From: Brevundimonas sp.
GTDB lineage: Bacteria; Pseudomonadota; Alphaproteobacteria; Caulobacterales; Caulobacteraceae
Length of the DNA: 64,000 bases
NCBI RefSeq assembly: GCF_019636155.1
Contig: NZ_JAHBYB010000005.1
Coordinates: 1-64,000, forward strand
Direction of reading: 5' to 3'
Shown piece after piece: positions 27,194 through 36,300 of the stretch (position 1 is its first letter; each line of letters begins with the position of its first letter). Position numbers and translations under genes: made by a program. The notes beneath the pieces are model-generated. The model was not told the origin of the DNA. It searched no databases and was given only the letters and a program-made list of their open reading frames with translations.

Positions 27194-27772
27194 ATGTGCA
27201 ACGAGTATCAACTCATCCTGCCGTTCGATGAGGTCATCGAGACCTTCAACAAGACCGGCGATCGCCTCGTGTTTCCCGGCGGCATGCCCAACTTCGGGCC
27301 AATGGCGTCGATCCGCATCGGCGACCGGGCGCCCATCATCACCCGGGGACCTGACGGCGCCCAACTGATCGTGTCCCCCTGGGCCTGGAAGTCTCCGCAG
27401 GGACGGCCGGTCTTCAACTTCCGATCGGACGGGCGATCATTCGACGGGGTGACGCGGTGCCTGATCCCGGCCGACGGCTTTTTCGAGTTCACGGACGCCG
27501 AGCCGGGTCAGAAGCGAAAGACCAAGTGGCGCTTCACCATGGCCGACGCACCGATCTTCTGGGTCGCCGGTCTGGTTCGAGACGGCGCCTTCGCCATGCT
27601 GACTACGGAGCCGGGACCGGACATCGCGCCCTATCACGATCGCCAGATCGTGCTGCTGAGACCCGACGCGGCCCGCGATTGGTTGGACCTGCGCAAACCC
27701 GAGGCCGAGCTGCTTCGCGCTCTGCCGGAAGGCAGCCTGTCGGTCGAGAAGGTCTTCCCGGAAGCGGCATGA
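27194..27772 (+). CDS. SRAP-family protein (YedK/HMCES-like)
   Basis: A 192-residue SRAP domain that forms a protein-DNA crosslink with abasic sites in single-stranded DNA. The conserved catalytic Cys2 follows the initiator Met (MCNEY), the DNA-binding Asn is in FNFRSD (about 75-80), the conserved Glu is in FFEF (Glu98) and the conserved His is in PYHDRQI (His148). All are intact. Its position divergent to the mutasome operon around an SOS box fits a role in damage tolerance. Confidence 0.92.
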   Translation: MCNEYQLILPFDEVIETFNKTGDRLVFPGGMPNFGPMASIRIGDRAPIITRGPDGAQLIVSPWAWKSPQGRPVFNFRSDGRSFDGVTRCLIPADGFFEFTDAEPGQKRKTKWRFTMADAPIFWVAGLVRDGAFAMLTTEPGPDIAPYHDRQIVLLRPDAARDWLDLRKPEAELLRALPEGSLSVEKVFPEAA

Positions 27773-27785
27773 GTTCGGCAAATCG

Positions 27786-29033
27786 TTACCGACCCAGATC
27801 CTGCCCAAGCTGCTTGCCGCTGAAGACCTGGGCGAAGCCGCGCGCGTCGAGCGAAAGAGTGACCGCCTTTCCCACGGCCGGCGGGGTCTTGCCGACGCCC
27901 AGCCGGCCATAATGTTCTGAGCCGTCTGCGGTGCGCACCACCACATAGGCGGAGCCGCCCAGTTCGTCGTGGAAGCCGGTCTTCACGACCTTCCCGTGGA
28001 CCGGCGCCTTGCCTAGTTGTTCCGCCGACCGCGCGCCGTCGAGACGCCGTTGGTTGAGGGTGCGAATGACGTCCTTCGACAGCTGCAGCCTCCGAAGTCG
28101 GGCTTCCATGTCCGGGGCCAGTTGGAAGCGCCGCCCTGTTCTTGTGGCGAGGCCCAGGGTCTCCAGATGGCGCAGCCGTCCCCGGGTCAGGGCCGTCCAG
28201 GCGTCGGTGCCGCCGATCCCATCATCGACACAGCCGTTCGTGTCCGCGGCTGCCAGGAGACGGCGGTCGAAGGCGGTGAACCGGTCGGCCTCGGTCTCAC
28301 GCCAGACCCGACGTTCGGCGTCCTGACGGCTGAGGTCTCCGAGGCGTTCCTGGGCCACTTCCTGGGCCCGGGCGCGAAAGCCGTAGCCGATATAATCGCG
28401 CGGAATCACCAGGTCGCGGCCGTCGCTTCTCCGACCGCGCACGAGCACATGGGCATGGGGTTGGTCGGTGTCGAAATGACAGACGGCGATCCAGTTCAGA
28501 CCCGGCTCTCCGAGATCGTCGGCGACCCTCGACATCACCTCCCGGGTGTAGCCTTGGAGATCCGAAATCCGATCGCCGTGCTCCGGTGAGATAATGAAGC
28601 GGAAATGGTGCCTGTCCTTCGCCCAGCCTTCCGTCGCGCCGGCTGCATCGACCGTCTCGCGGACCGGTCCGAAGAAGGCGGCCTGGTCTCCATCCTCTCC
28701 GGCGCCCATGCGCCCTAGGTAGGCGATGTGGGCGCCGAGCGCCGCCCCCCGAGCGAAGCCCTTGCCCATGTGCCGCGACACGAGCGCCTTCACCGTCACG
28801 CGCTGCCGGACGTCCAGACGGAAAGGACGACCCGAGCGGTTCTGGGCCGCCCTCAGACATCCTGCCCGGTCGCCGTAAGCGAAGAGACGTGAGGCTGCCA
28901 GTCGCTGGAACATCGCGATCCGCACGCTGGTCTTGTCGGATTTGAGCTTGTGGGGGAGGCGCACGCGAAGGCTCGAGACATCGCTCTTCGATGCTTCGGC
29001 TAGGCGGACCTCGATGGCGGTTCGGACCTGCAT
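27786..29033 (-). CDS. Relaxase (VirD2/RlxS-like) of the conjugative element, apparently C-terminally short
   Basis: A 415-residue conjugative relaxase that would nick oriT and pilot the strand. Possible catalytic Tyr105 is in AHIAYLGRMG; the metal-binding His residues are in HFDTDQPHAHVLVRG (His186, His193, His195); FRFIISPEHGD and DYIGYGFRARAQE are also family hallmarks. The C-terminus has the start of a DUF3363-like region. Members of this family are often about 580-660 residues, so roughly 170-240 residues may be missing; the frame ends with a normal stop close to the convergent SRAP gene. GGAG lies 8 nt upstream of ATG 29033. Confidence 0.85.
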   Translation of the reverse strand: MQVRTAIEVRLAEASKSDVSSLRVRLPHKLKSDKTSVRIAMFQRLAASRLFAYGDRAGCLRAAQNRSGRPFRLDVRQRVTVKALVSRHMGKGFARGAALGAHIAYLGRMGAGEDGDQAAFFGPVRETVDAAGATEGWAKDRHHFRFIISPEHGDRISDLQGYTREVMSRVADDLGEPGLNWIAVCHFDTDQPHAHVLVRGRRSDGRDLVIPRDYIGYGFRARAQEVAQERLGDLSRQDAERRVWRETEADRFTAFDRRLLAAADTNGCVDDGIGGTDAWTALTRGRLRHLETLGLATRTGRRFQLAPDMEARLRRLQLSKDVIRTLNQRRLDGARSAEQLGKAPVHGKVVKTGFHDELGGSAYVVVRTADGSEHYGRLGVGKTPPAVGKAVTLSLDARGFAQVFSGKQLGQDLGR

Positions 29034-29054
29034 GATCGGTGCTCCGGCCTGTCT

Positions 29055-29180
29055 CGGGCGCGGAATCAGACGTCAACTCGACGCAAGTCGACGACCGTCT
29101 CCGCAGTCGTCGCAAGTGTCTGCCGGGGCTGAAGAAAACAGAAGGCCAAAACCCTCCTTTTATCTTGCCCTAAGCCCCCA
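29055..29180. other. Candidate oriT upstream of the relaxase
   Basis: This AT-richer gap of 308 bp (29034-29341) ends in a terminator and starts at the relaxase. TATCTTGCCC at 29161-29170 matches the RP4-type nic sequence TATCCTGCCC at nine of ten positions, on the plus strand. Two related direct repeats, CGACGCAAGTCG (about 29081) and CGTCGCAAGTGT (about 29108), lie upstream and could bind an accessory or relaxase. The location right upstream of the relaxase is typical. No nicking data, so this is a prediction. Confidence 0.5.
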
Positions 29181-29290
29181 TTCTGACGATTTCCAACCAG
29201 CCTCTCCAACAGTGAACACAACCGATCAAACCCCGGCAAGACATAGATGAGGTTCGTGTTCGAAGCCCTTCAGGCTCGCCGGATGACAAG

Positions 29291-29320
29291 AAAAACCCGC
29301 CCGGCCGAAGCCGAGCGGGT
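29291..29320 (-). terminator. Intrinsic terminator after the DUF2493 gene
   Basis: On the minus strand ACCCGCTCGGC pairs with GCCGGGCGGGT around a TTCG loop (29295-29320) and is followed by T5 (plus-strand AAAAA, 29291-29295). Classic Rho-independent terminator 22 bp after the gene. Confidence 0.9.
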
Positions 29321-29341
29321 CGTTGATCCAGTCGTGATGCT

Positions 29342-30280
29342 TCAGGCGGCTCGTGCCCTGATGGGCAGATGCCGCATTCCGTTCTCCGTCGCCTTCTGTC
29401 CGAGGTTGAGCGCCGGTCCGAAGGGCCGTTGTCCTTCCCGGACCCCGGCCACCGAATGGACCAGCGTAAGGCAGACCTCCGGCTCGAGCGCGATGAGCTC
29501 GTCGTTCGCCCGGAAGGGAGCCGCCTTGCCGTGGGTGTCGAAATCCGCCCGGGCGAGGATGAGCTTCACCCCCTTCTGCGCCGCCCATTTGATCGCCAGC
29601 TTCTCGGAGCCCTTCGCCCCGGTCGTCGCCAGAGCCATGTCCGGCCACTCCGCCTTCGCCCAGTTCAGGGCGTCGAAGATCCGCCCCGCATCCTCCGCCG
29701 TGTCCGCCGTCGGCGCGCCCCGGAAGGCGATCACCGGACCGCCCGGATCCGCCTCTCCCGACTTCCGCTGACGGATCGCCCGGATCGCCTGTTTCGCCTC
29801 CAGCTGCGCCGCCGTCAGATGCGTGCCTCGCCGCGTTCCCCGCCAAGCCGTCCAGACCTCGCCGGTCGCGATGGTCCAGGTCTCCGACGCCGCATCCCGG
29901 ATCATTTCGCAGGCCTGGGTTGCGACGTCTCCAGCCCGAGCCTTCGCCGTCGCCTCCTGCAGTTCGACGTCGGCCGCTTCCGATCCGTCGAAGTCCCGGT
30001 CCAGGGCCCGCATCGCATCCCGGGCCCGGTCCGCGTCGCGCTCGATCCGTCCGGCCGCCGAGTGGAAGGCGCCGATCAGGGCCTCTCCGAGGATCGTCTG
30101 GTAATCTTCCAGAGCGGTGTCCGAGATCACGTCCACGAGCTCGGTCATGAGCGCGCGCCCGAGCTGGATCAGGGCGTCCTCGGTCGGGTGCGGACGCGCA
30201 TCCCCGAGGGACGCGGTCAGGTCGTCGAAGGCGGAGTCGCTCTTCGAGGACGCGGAGAAGGTGGTGTTGAAGCGGGTCAT
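29342..30280 (-). CDS. DUF2493 domain protein of mobile elements
   Basis: A 312-residue protein with a C-terminal DUF2493 domain of the SLOG/Rossmann superfamily: GPVIAFRGAPTADTAEDAGRIFDALNWAKAEWPDMALATTGAKGSEKLAIKWAAQKGV. The N-terminal half is helical and conserved in plasmid/ICE homologues. DUF2493 proteins may bind a nucleotide-derived ligand, but the role is unknown. ATG 30280 has AAAGGAA upstream; the longer frame is not supported. Standing in the element's DNA-processing block. Confidence 0.75.
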   Translation of the reverse strand: MTRFNTTFSASSKSDSAFDDLTASLGDARPHPTEDALIQLGRALMTELVDVISDTALEDYQTILGEALIGAFHSAAGRIERDADRARDAMRALDRDFDGSEAADVELQEATAKARAGDVATQACEMIRDAASETWTIATGEVWTAWRGTRRGTHLTAAQLEAKQAIRAIRQRKSGEADPGGPVIAFRGAPTADTAEDAGRIFDALNWAKAEWPDMALATTGAKGSEKLAIKWAAQKGVKLILARADFDTHGKAAPFRANDELIALEPEVCLTLVHSVAGVREGQRPFGPALNLGQKATENGMRHLPIRARAA

Positions 30281-30590
30281 CGAACCATTCCTTTGAAGAA
30301 GAGAATGTCGAAGCGCCCCATGCGCAACGACCCCGGCCTTGGCCACGGCGGGGTCCCCGGCAGTCACCGGAGCGGGCGACCGCTTGTCGGCCGCGGAGGG
30401 GAACGGCGAAGCCGTTGACTTCCGGGGTGACGTGACAAGGTTGGAGGGCGTTGTGTGGGGGCAAGTCGTCGTCGCCCTTCGCGACGACGACCCCATTCGG
30501 CGCCGTCGCGCCGATGCGGAAGAGGACGCATCGATCTTCTCATCCGTCGACGCCGGCAGGCCGGCGGCGCCCCCATGGGCAGGGAAGCCG
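30281..30590. other. 310-bp gap without a convincing gene
   Basis: The space between DUF2493 and the GcrA-like gene (both minus strand). A 7-bp stem GACCCCG / CGGGGTC at 30329-30335 and 30349-30355 without a T-run may act as a terminator or a leader structure of the DUF2493 mRNA. The open frames present on both strands are Arg/Pro-rich and lack coding character. Confidence 0.5.
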
Positions 30591-30998
30591 TCACGAAGAG
30601 ACGCCAGCGAGATGCATCAGACCTTCGACTGACATAGGGGCCGGGCGATAGGCGATGGCGGCATGGGCAGCGCAGAAGGCGCCGCGTTCCGACGGACGAC
30701 CGCAAAGGCTGAAGTCGGCGGCTCCCGGATCGCCATAAGGCCACCGGCAATCCAGACGTCTGATCGAGAGGATGGTGGCGATCCCGTTCACGGGAGGCTC
30801 CGGCGGCGCACGATCTTGCGCCTCTGGTCGCGGTCTTCCGCCGGCACGTCGCTCGGAGAGGCCCAGGCGGGCGACCTTGCCGAGCACGGCGTTCCGGGTC
30901 AGGCCGCCGCCCAGTTCGCGGGCTATGGTCTCTGCGCTTTTACCCTCGGGCCACAGACGCTTGAGTTGATTGATGCGGTGTTCGGTCCAGGCGGACAT
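30591..30998 (-). CDS. GcrA-family cell-cycle regulator paralogue on the ICE
   Basis: A 135-residue GcrA-like protein. The N-terminal HTH part (WTEHRINQLKRLWPEGKSAETIARELGGGLTRNAVLGKVARLGLSERRAGGRP) and the C-terminal Cys/His block (CRWPYGDPGAADFSLCGRPSERGAFCAAHAAIAYRP) match GcrA, which in Caulobacter binds sigma-70 and methylated GANTC DNA. It is shorter than chromosomal GcrA (about 170), mainly in the linker. GGAG lies 6 nt upstream of ATG 30998; the GTG at 31001 is less likely. It may let the element read or mimic host cell-cycle methylation control. Confidence 0.88.
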   Translation of the reverse strand: MSAWTEHRINQLKRLWPEGKSAETIARELGGGLTRNAVLGKVARLGLSERRAGGRPRPEAQDRAPPEPPVNGIATILSIRRLDCRWPYGDPGAADFSLCGRPSERGAFCAAHAAIAYRPAPMSVEGLMHLAGVSS

Positions 30999-31063
30999 CA
31001 CGGTCTCCTTTCATCGAGCCCCGATGGCTCGCCCGACCGGTCCCTCCCTCCGCCTCTGCTCAA

Positions 31064-31097
31064 AAGAGAAAGGCCCGGAGCGCGGCGCGCCCGGGCC
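31064..31097 (-). terminator. Candidate terminator after ssb
   Basis: A stem GGGCCCGG...CCGGGCC (about 31072-31078 with 31091-31097) with a GCGCG loop, followed on the minus strand by TTTCTCTTTT. It lies 20 bp downstream of the ssb stop. Confidence 0.65.
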
Positions 31098-31117
31098 CTT
31101 CAGGTCTCCCGCTCGGA

Positions 31118-31543
31118 TCAGAACGGAATGTCGTCGTTGAGGTCGTAACCGCCGCCCGCCTCGACGCCGCGATCAGCGACGCCGGATCTGTCGCCCGAAG
31201 GCTCGGCGGCGGCCCGGCGGTTCTTCAGGCGGATGTCGCTGACGACAAGGCGCAGGTCGTAGTGTTCGACCCCGTCCTTGCCGGTCCAGGTGTCGTTTTC
31301 GACATGACCCTGGATCACGACGCGGCTGCCCTTTTTGGCGTAGGGCTGGATGTAGTTCTCCGCCGTCGCCTCGTTGAAGCAGATGCAGTTGAAACCGGTG
31401 GTGCGCTCGCCCGGCTCGCCGTTGGCGCGGCGGAAGCGGGTGGTCTCCACCACGCGGAAGCTCGCCCGCTTTTTGCCGGACCCTTGCGCCGACAGGATGG
31501 ACGGATCGGCGGCCAGATAGCCTTCGAGGGTGAGGGTTTGCAT
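31118..31543 (-). CDS. ssb: Single-stranded DNA-binding protein (element copy)
   Basis: A 141-residue OB-fold SSB that protects single-stranded DNA during transfer and replication. Features are MQTLTLEGYLAADP, VVETTRFRRANGEPGERTTGFNCICFNEATAENYIQPYAKKGSRVVIQGHVENDTWTGKDGVEHYDLRLVVSDI and the acidic C-terminal tail DLNDDIPF that recruits partners. ATG 31543 has AGGAG upstream. It is directly downstream of a second SSB-like gene with an almost identical leader (AGGAGACTGAC). Confidence 0.93.
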   Translation of the reverse strand: MQTLTLEGYLAADPSILSAQGSGKKRASFRVVETTRFRRANGEPGERTTGFNCICFNEATAENYIQPYAKKGSRVVIQGHVENDTWTGKDGVEHYDLRLVVSDIRLKNRRAAAEPSGDRSGVADRGVEAGGGYDLNDDIPF

Positions 31544-31583
31544 GGTCAGTCTCCTGGAAATGAGGATTATGGATGGGGAAGGT

Positions 31584-31949
31584 TCAGGCGGCGGCGCGGT
31601 CGTCAGCCGCCCCGGAATCTGTGTCGGCATGGCGGTCTTCCGCCCAGTCGAGGACGGTGAGCCGGTTGATCACCAGCTCCTTCGCCGTCCGCTCCGAGCC
31701 GTCCCGGGCCGTGTAGGCGGTGTCGATGAAGGCCCCGATGACGACGGCCTCGCATCCTTGGGCCAGGCCGCGGGCGATGACCTTCTCGTTGAGGCCCTTC
31801 GACCAGCTGACGCAGTTGACGCCGACCAGCCGGGGCTTGCCGGCATTGTCGGTCCCGCGTTGCTCGAGCAGGCGGAAGACCGCCTTGCCGAAGTCGTCGC
31901 TGATCTGGGGATCGGCCGCGAGGCGGCCCGTGAACACCATGGTCTGCAT
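31584..31949 (-). CDS. SSB-like OB-fold protein (second copy, no acidic tail)
   Basis: A 121-residue SSB-like protein (MQTMVFTGRLAADPQISDDFGKAVFRLLEQ ... GCEAVVIGAFIDTAYTARDGSERTAKELVINRLTVL). It shares the fold and the AGGAGACTGAC ribosome-binding leader with the SSB 40 bp downstream, indicating an old tandem duplication. It lacks the DDIPF-type tail, so it cannot recruit the usual SSB partners in the same way. It probably binds single-stranded DNA. Confidence 0.85.
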   Translation of the reverse strand: MQTMVFTGRLAADPQISDDFGKAVFRLLEQRGTDNAGKPRLVGVNCVSWSKGLNEKVIARGLAQGCEAVVIGAFIDTAYTARDGSERTAKELVINRLTVLDWAEDRHADTDSGAADDRAAA

Positions 31950-32106
31950 GTCAGTCTCCTGTTGATCCGAAGCCGCAGGGGAGCCGATCTCCCCAATCTC
32001 GCTTCACCCGAGACCTCCCTTCCTCCCAACCTCCCGTCCGGGCGCTCTCGCCCGGGCGCCCCGCCTGGAGTGTCGCCATCGATCCGGTTTCGCGCGATGC
32101 TGGGGC

Positions 32107-32826
32107 ATGTGCGTTCTCACCCTCGCCTGGGACATTCATCCGGACTGGCTGCTGGTCGCGGCGGGCAACCGCGATGAGGCCCATGCTCGTCCGTCCGCGC
32201 CGCTGGCGCGCTGGTGCGACGGCTCCGGCGTCATCGGCGGACGGGATCTGCTCTCCGGCGGCATGTGGTTGGGCGTCTCTGAGCCCCATGCGCGCTTCGC
32301 CGTCGTGACCAATGTCACGGGACAGGGCGCGCCCGCTCCAGACCGGTTGAGCCGGGGCGGGCTTGTACACGACGCCCTGGTCAGCAGGACCCCTTTCGAG
32401 GCGGTGCAGGCCTCCCGCTACAACCCCTTCAACCTGATCGTCGTCGCCGAGGACCGGGCGCGTGAGCGCACCAATCGCCCCGAACCGCTCGATCGGTCGC
32501 TTGCTCGAGGTTGGCACGCCCTTTCGAACGGACTTCTGGACGCGCCCTGGGATCGAAAGGAGCGGCTGACCACGGCCGCTCAGGCCTGGCTCGAGGCCGA
32601 GCCGAGGCGGCCCGAAGGACTGCTCGGCCCGCTGGATGATCGTATCGAGGGGCGATCAGCCGATGTGGATCGACCGATCTTTCTCCTCAATGACCTGTAC
32701 GGCACGCGATGCAGCACGGTCGTCGCCGTGGATCGGGCCGGACGCGGCCGGATCTGGGAACGGCGCTTCGATGCGACGGGCGCGGTCACCGGCGAGACGG
32801 AGATCGCGTTTCACTGGCTGATCTGA
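32107..32826 (+). CDS. NRDE (TANGO2-like) family protein
   Basis: A 239-residue protein starting MCVLTLAWD with the NRDE motif at residues 21-24 (AAGNRDEAHARPS), and further family blocks LSGGMWLGVSEPHARFAVVTNV, YNPFNLIVV, HALSNGLLDAPWDRK and FLLNDLYGTRCSTVVAVD. This is the Ntn-hydrolase-like TANGO2 family; Cys2 would be the nucleophile. The biochemical role is unclear. It is an unusual passenger in a conjugative element, standing alone on the plus strand. Confidence 0.88.
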   Translation: MCVLTLAWDIHPDWLLVAAGNRDEAHARPSAPLARWCDGSGVIGGRDLLSGGMWLGVSEPHARFAVVTNVTGQGAPAPDRLSRGGLVHDALVSRTPFEAVQASRYNPFNLIVVAEDRARERTNRPEPLDRSLARGWHALSNGLLDAPWDRKERLTTAAQAWLEAEPRRPEGLLGPLDDRIEGRSADVDRPIFLLNDLYGTRCSTVVAVDRAGRGRIWERRFDATGAVTGETEIAFHWLI

Positions 32827-32945
32827 TCTCGAGATGAGACTTTCGCTCAAGAGGCTTAACCAGCGGGTCGCTCGCAGCCCGCTTCTGCTTCGATGCGGCA
32901 ACCAGGTCAGCCTTGGCCATCGACACGCGAACCTTTGGAGGACAC

Positions 32946-33326
32946 ATGGAACAGTCAGCACAGGAGCGTCGCCAGATGGAGGATCTGGCGAAATCTATGG
33001 TCGAGCTCTGCGTTCGAAACACCGTGCTGGAGGACTTCCATGCCGGTCGATATCCGCAATCGCGCGCGGGGGATTACTCCGATGTCCGGGTCGTCACGCC
33101 GAACGGCGAGATTCCATGGAACGATCTGAGCCGCATCTCTGATGAGGAGATGAAGACCCTGATGATAGAGGTCATCGATCGCGTTTTCACCTACCTGAGC
33201 TTTCCGGAGATTCTCGGCGCCATACCAGGCGGTCGGACATGGGACCGGCCCAAGCTGGACGCGGCCCTGATGAAGACCGTCCAACGCCGCCTGGGTCAGG
33301 CGGCGACGCCCTCAAGCACTGACTGA
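32946..33326 (+). CDS. Conserved hypothetical protein of the element
   Basis: A 126-residue soluble protein (MEQSAQERRQMEDLAKSMVELCVRNTVLEDFHAGRYPQSRAGDYSDVRVV ... FTYLSFPEILGAIPGGRTWDRPKLDAALMKTVQ). GGAGG lies upstream of ATG 32946, which supports this start over the one at 32913. The 3' end overlaps the end of the convergent giant helicase gene by 31 bp. No domain was recognised. Confidence 0.6.
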   Translation: MEQSAQERRQMEDLAKSMVELCVRNTVLEDFHAGRYPQSRAGDYSDVRVVTPNGEIPWNDLSRISDEEMKTLMIEVIDRVFTYLSFPEILGAIPGGRTWDRPKLDAALMKTVQRRLGQAATPSSTD

Positions 33327-36300
33327 ACAGGGTGGCGGCGCAGGACGGCTTCGACCACATCCGGCCGGTCCACCGCGACAAACACCCGCGGTGCATAGGC
33401 GATGATCTCGACGAAGCAGCCGAGCGCGACCAGGGCGTCGCGGTCGGTGCGCCCACCGACCACCTCCAGCCGCCAGCGGTCCATGAGGCGCGACCGCTTG
33501 AGCCATAGTCCGCCCGACAGGGCGAGCTGCACATTGCGGTCGAGCACGGCCGTCGCCGTGCGCCCGCCATCGGCCCAGGCGTCCCCGACCTCGGTCAGGC
33601 CCAGGGCCGTCTTCAGGCTCGCAGCTTGAACCTCGTCCAGCACCCGGCCCAGCCACCGCCGCCCGTCCGGCGCGCGGACGCGACGGACCGAACACCCCTT
33701 GGCCGGCAGCCGTCCCCAGATCGGCAGGAGAAGCCCCGTCGCCAAGGTCAGGCGTCGGGTCCGCCACGGATCGGTCGCAGCCACCTCGGCGTCCCACACC
33801 GCGCGCCATCCGGCCTCGTCGGTCTCGGTCCAGGCCGATTCCTCGAACGCCCTCTCCGGCATGACCTGATGCTGGTCGGGCCGCAGCAGGCGCACGGCCG
33901 GGACGAGCCGGTCGTCGTCGGTGGTCGTGGTCAGGCCCAGCTCCGCCAGGGCGGCGCGGCCCGAGCGCTCGTTGACGACCAGTCGGAAGGCTGAGCCATC
34001 GGCGCCGTCGAGGGCCGCGTCCGAGGTCACAATCTCGCGGCGAACCTTCAGCTCGAAAGTGACGAGCGCCGTCTCGGCCCCTGTCGAGACGTCGGTGCGG
34101 ATTGTCTCCGCCTCGACCACTTCAAGCTCCTCGGCCTGAATGTCCTCCAGACCTCGATCCAGATCACCCGAGCTGGCGGCCCGTTCGAGGATGCCGGACA
34201 GGATGCTGTCGAAGTCGGCGAACAGGGCATTCTGGTCGGCGATCCGCAGGGCCAGCAGCCGGTTCAGGAAGGTATGGATCGGCGGCAGATCGTCGGACGG
34301 CTTGAGCCCGCCGTCGGCATCCCGCAGCTTCAGGCCGGTCTTCGTCTCGAAGTCCTCCAGGCTCATGGACGAGAGCTCGCCGAAGCCGAGAGCGCCATAG
34401 AAGACCAGAAGGGCCCGGCGCGCCCAGGGACTTTCCAGATTGTCCTCGGCCCGGAACAGGCCCGCTCCCGCCGTGCGACGCTCGCCCCGCGTCAGGGCCC
34501 CGAGCGAGTCCAGCCGCCGGGCGATGGTCGAGGTGAAGCGCTTCTCGCCGTGGATGTCGGTCGTGACCGGCCTGAACAGCGGCGGACTGGCCTGGTGGGT
34601 CCGGTGCGACCGCCCCAAGCCCTGGATGGCCGTGTCGGCGCGCCAGCCCGGTTCCACGAGATAATGCGACCGGCGCTGCTGGTTCGGGGCCGACAGGTCG
34701 GCGTGGTAGCTGCGACCGGTCCCGCCCGCGTCCGAGAAGACCAGGATGCGTTTCCGCCCCGACATGAAAGCGTCGGTCTCGGATCGCGCGGCCGAGGCGC
34801 CGCGCCGCTCGACCACCTTCCGGCCCTCCCGCATCACCACTCGGCGCCCTCGCTCGGTGATTTCGGCAACGGCGTCCGTGCCGAAGGCCTCAAGGAGGGC
34901 GTCGAGCACACCCGGCACGGCGGGCAGCAGCGCCATCCGTTCGATCAGGTCTTCGCGCCGGCGCAGCGCCTCCTGGCTCACGGTGGGTCGACCGTCGACC
35001 ATGACCGGGACCAGGGTGATCGCGCCGTCGTCGCCTTCGATCGCCTCCATCAAGTGCACGGGGAAGGCCTCGCGCAGATAGTCGAGGACGTATTCGCGCG
35101 GGGTCAGATCGATGGAGAGATTGTTCCATTCCTCCGGCGGGATCGAGGCCAGCCGCCGCTCCATCACCGCCTCGTTTGTCGAAACGATCTGGACCACGGC
35201 CGAACGCCCCTCGGCCAGATCCGTTCGGATGGAGGCGGCCAGGGTCGGCGCCTTGAGCCCCGCCAGCAGATGACCGAAGAAGCGTAGCTTGGCGCCTTCG
35301 AAGGCGGAGTGGACGGCGGAGGCCGCCATGCCGCTCTTCGCCTTGCCATCCTCGTCGTTGAACCCGGTCGCCTTCAGCGCCTCGCCGAGGTTGGCGTGAA
35401 TCAGCTGGAACGCGTCGGCCCATGCGTCCCAGATGCCGATGTCGTCTTCCGTCAGGGCGTGGAAGAGCGGTTCATACTCGACGCCCTCGAACGACAGGGA
35501 CCGCGCCACATAGAGGCCGAGCGCCTTGAGCTCGCGCGCCACCAGCTCCATGGCGGCCACCCCGCCCTTGTCCATGGCCTCAAGGAAGTCGTCGCGCGAC
35601 ACGAAGGGCGCCTCCGGTCCGCCCCACAGGCCCAGACGGGCCGCATAGGCCAGGTTCTCCGCCGTGGTCGCTCCCGTCGCCGAGACATAGAGCACCCGGG
35701 CGTTGGGCAACCGGTTCTGCAGCGCCAGACCCGCCATACCCTGCAGCGAGGCTTTCTTGGCGCCCCGCGCGCCCTTGCCGCCGCCGGCGGCGTTGGCCAT
35801 GGCGTGAGCCTCGTCGAAGGCGATGACGCCGTCGAAGTCCTCGCCCAGCCAGGCGACGATCTGATCGAGCCGGGACATCTTCTGGCCCCGCGCCGGCTGG
35901 CGCAGGGTGGCGTAGGTGGTGAAGACGATGCCCCGGTCGAGCCGGACGCCTTCGCCCAGCTTCCAACTGTTCAGCGGGACGATGTCGTGAGCCCCGCCGC
36001 CGATGGCGCACCAGTCGCGCCGGGCGTCGTCGAGGAGAGCGTCGTTCTTGGATAACCACAGGGCCTTCACCCGCCCCTGGGCCATGTTGTCGGCGATGAC
36101 CGCGGCGATCTCCCGGCCCTTGCCGCAGCCGGTGCCGTCACCGAGGAAGAAGCCGCGCCGCAACTGGACGGCGCTATCGTCCTCCTCTCGCGACAGCCCG
36201 AGCTGATGCGCCGCCTCACCGCGCGTCCACCAGGCCGGGAGCATGCCTGCATGCGCCTCGCCGGCGTAGATCACCGTCTCCAGCTGGGCGTCCGAAATCC

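Noticed and set aside
30339-30632. 97-residue plus-strand frame
   Set aside because: No ribosome-binding site, Arg/Asp-rich composition, partly antisense to the GcrA-like gene.
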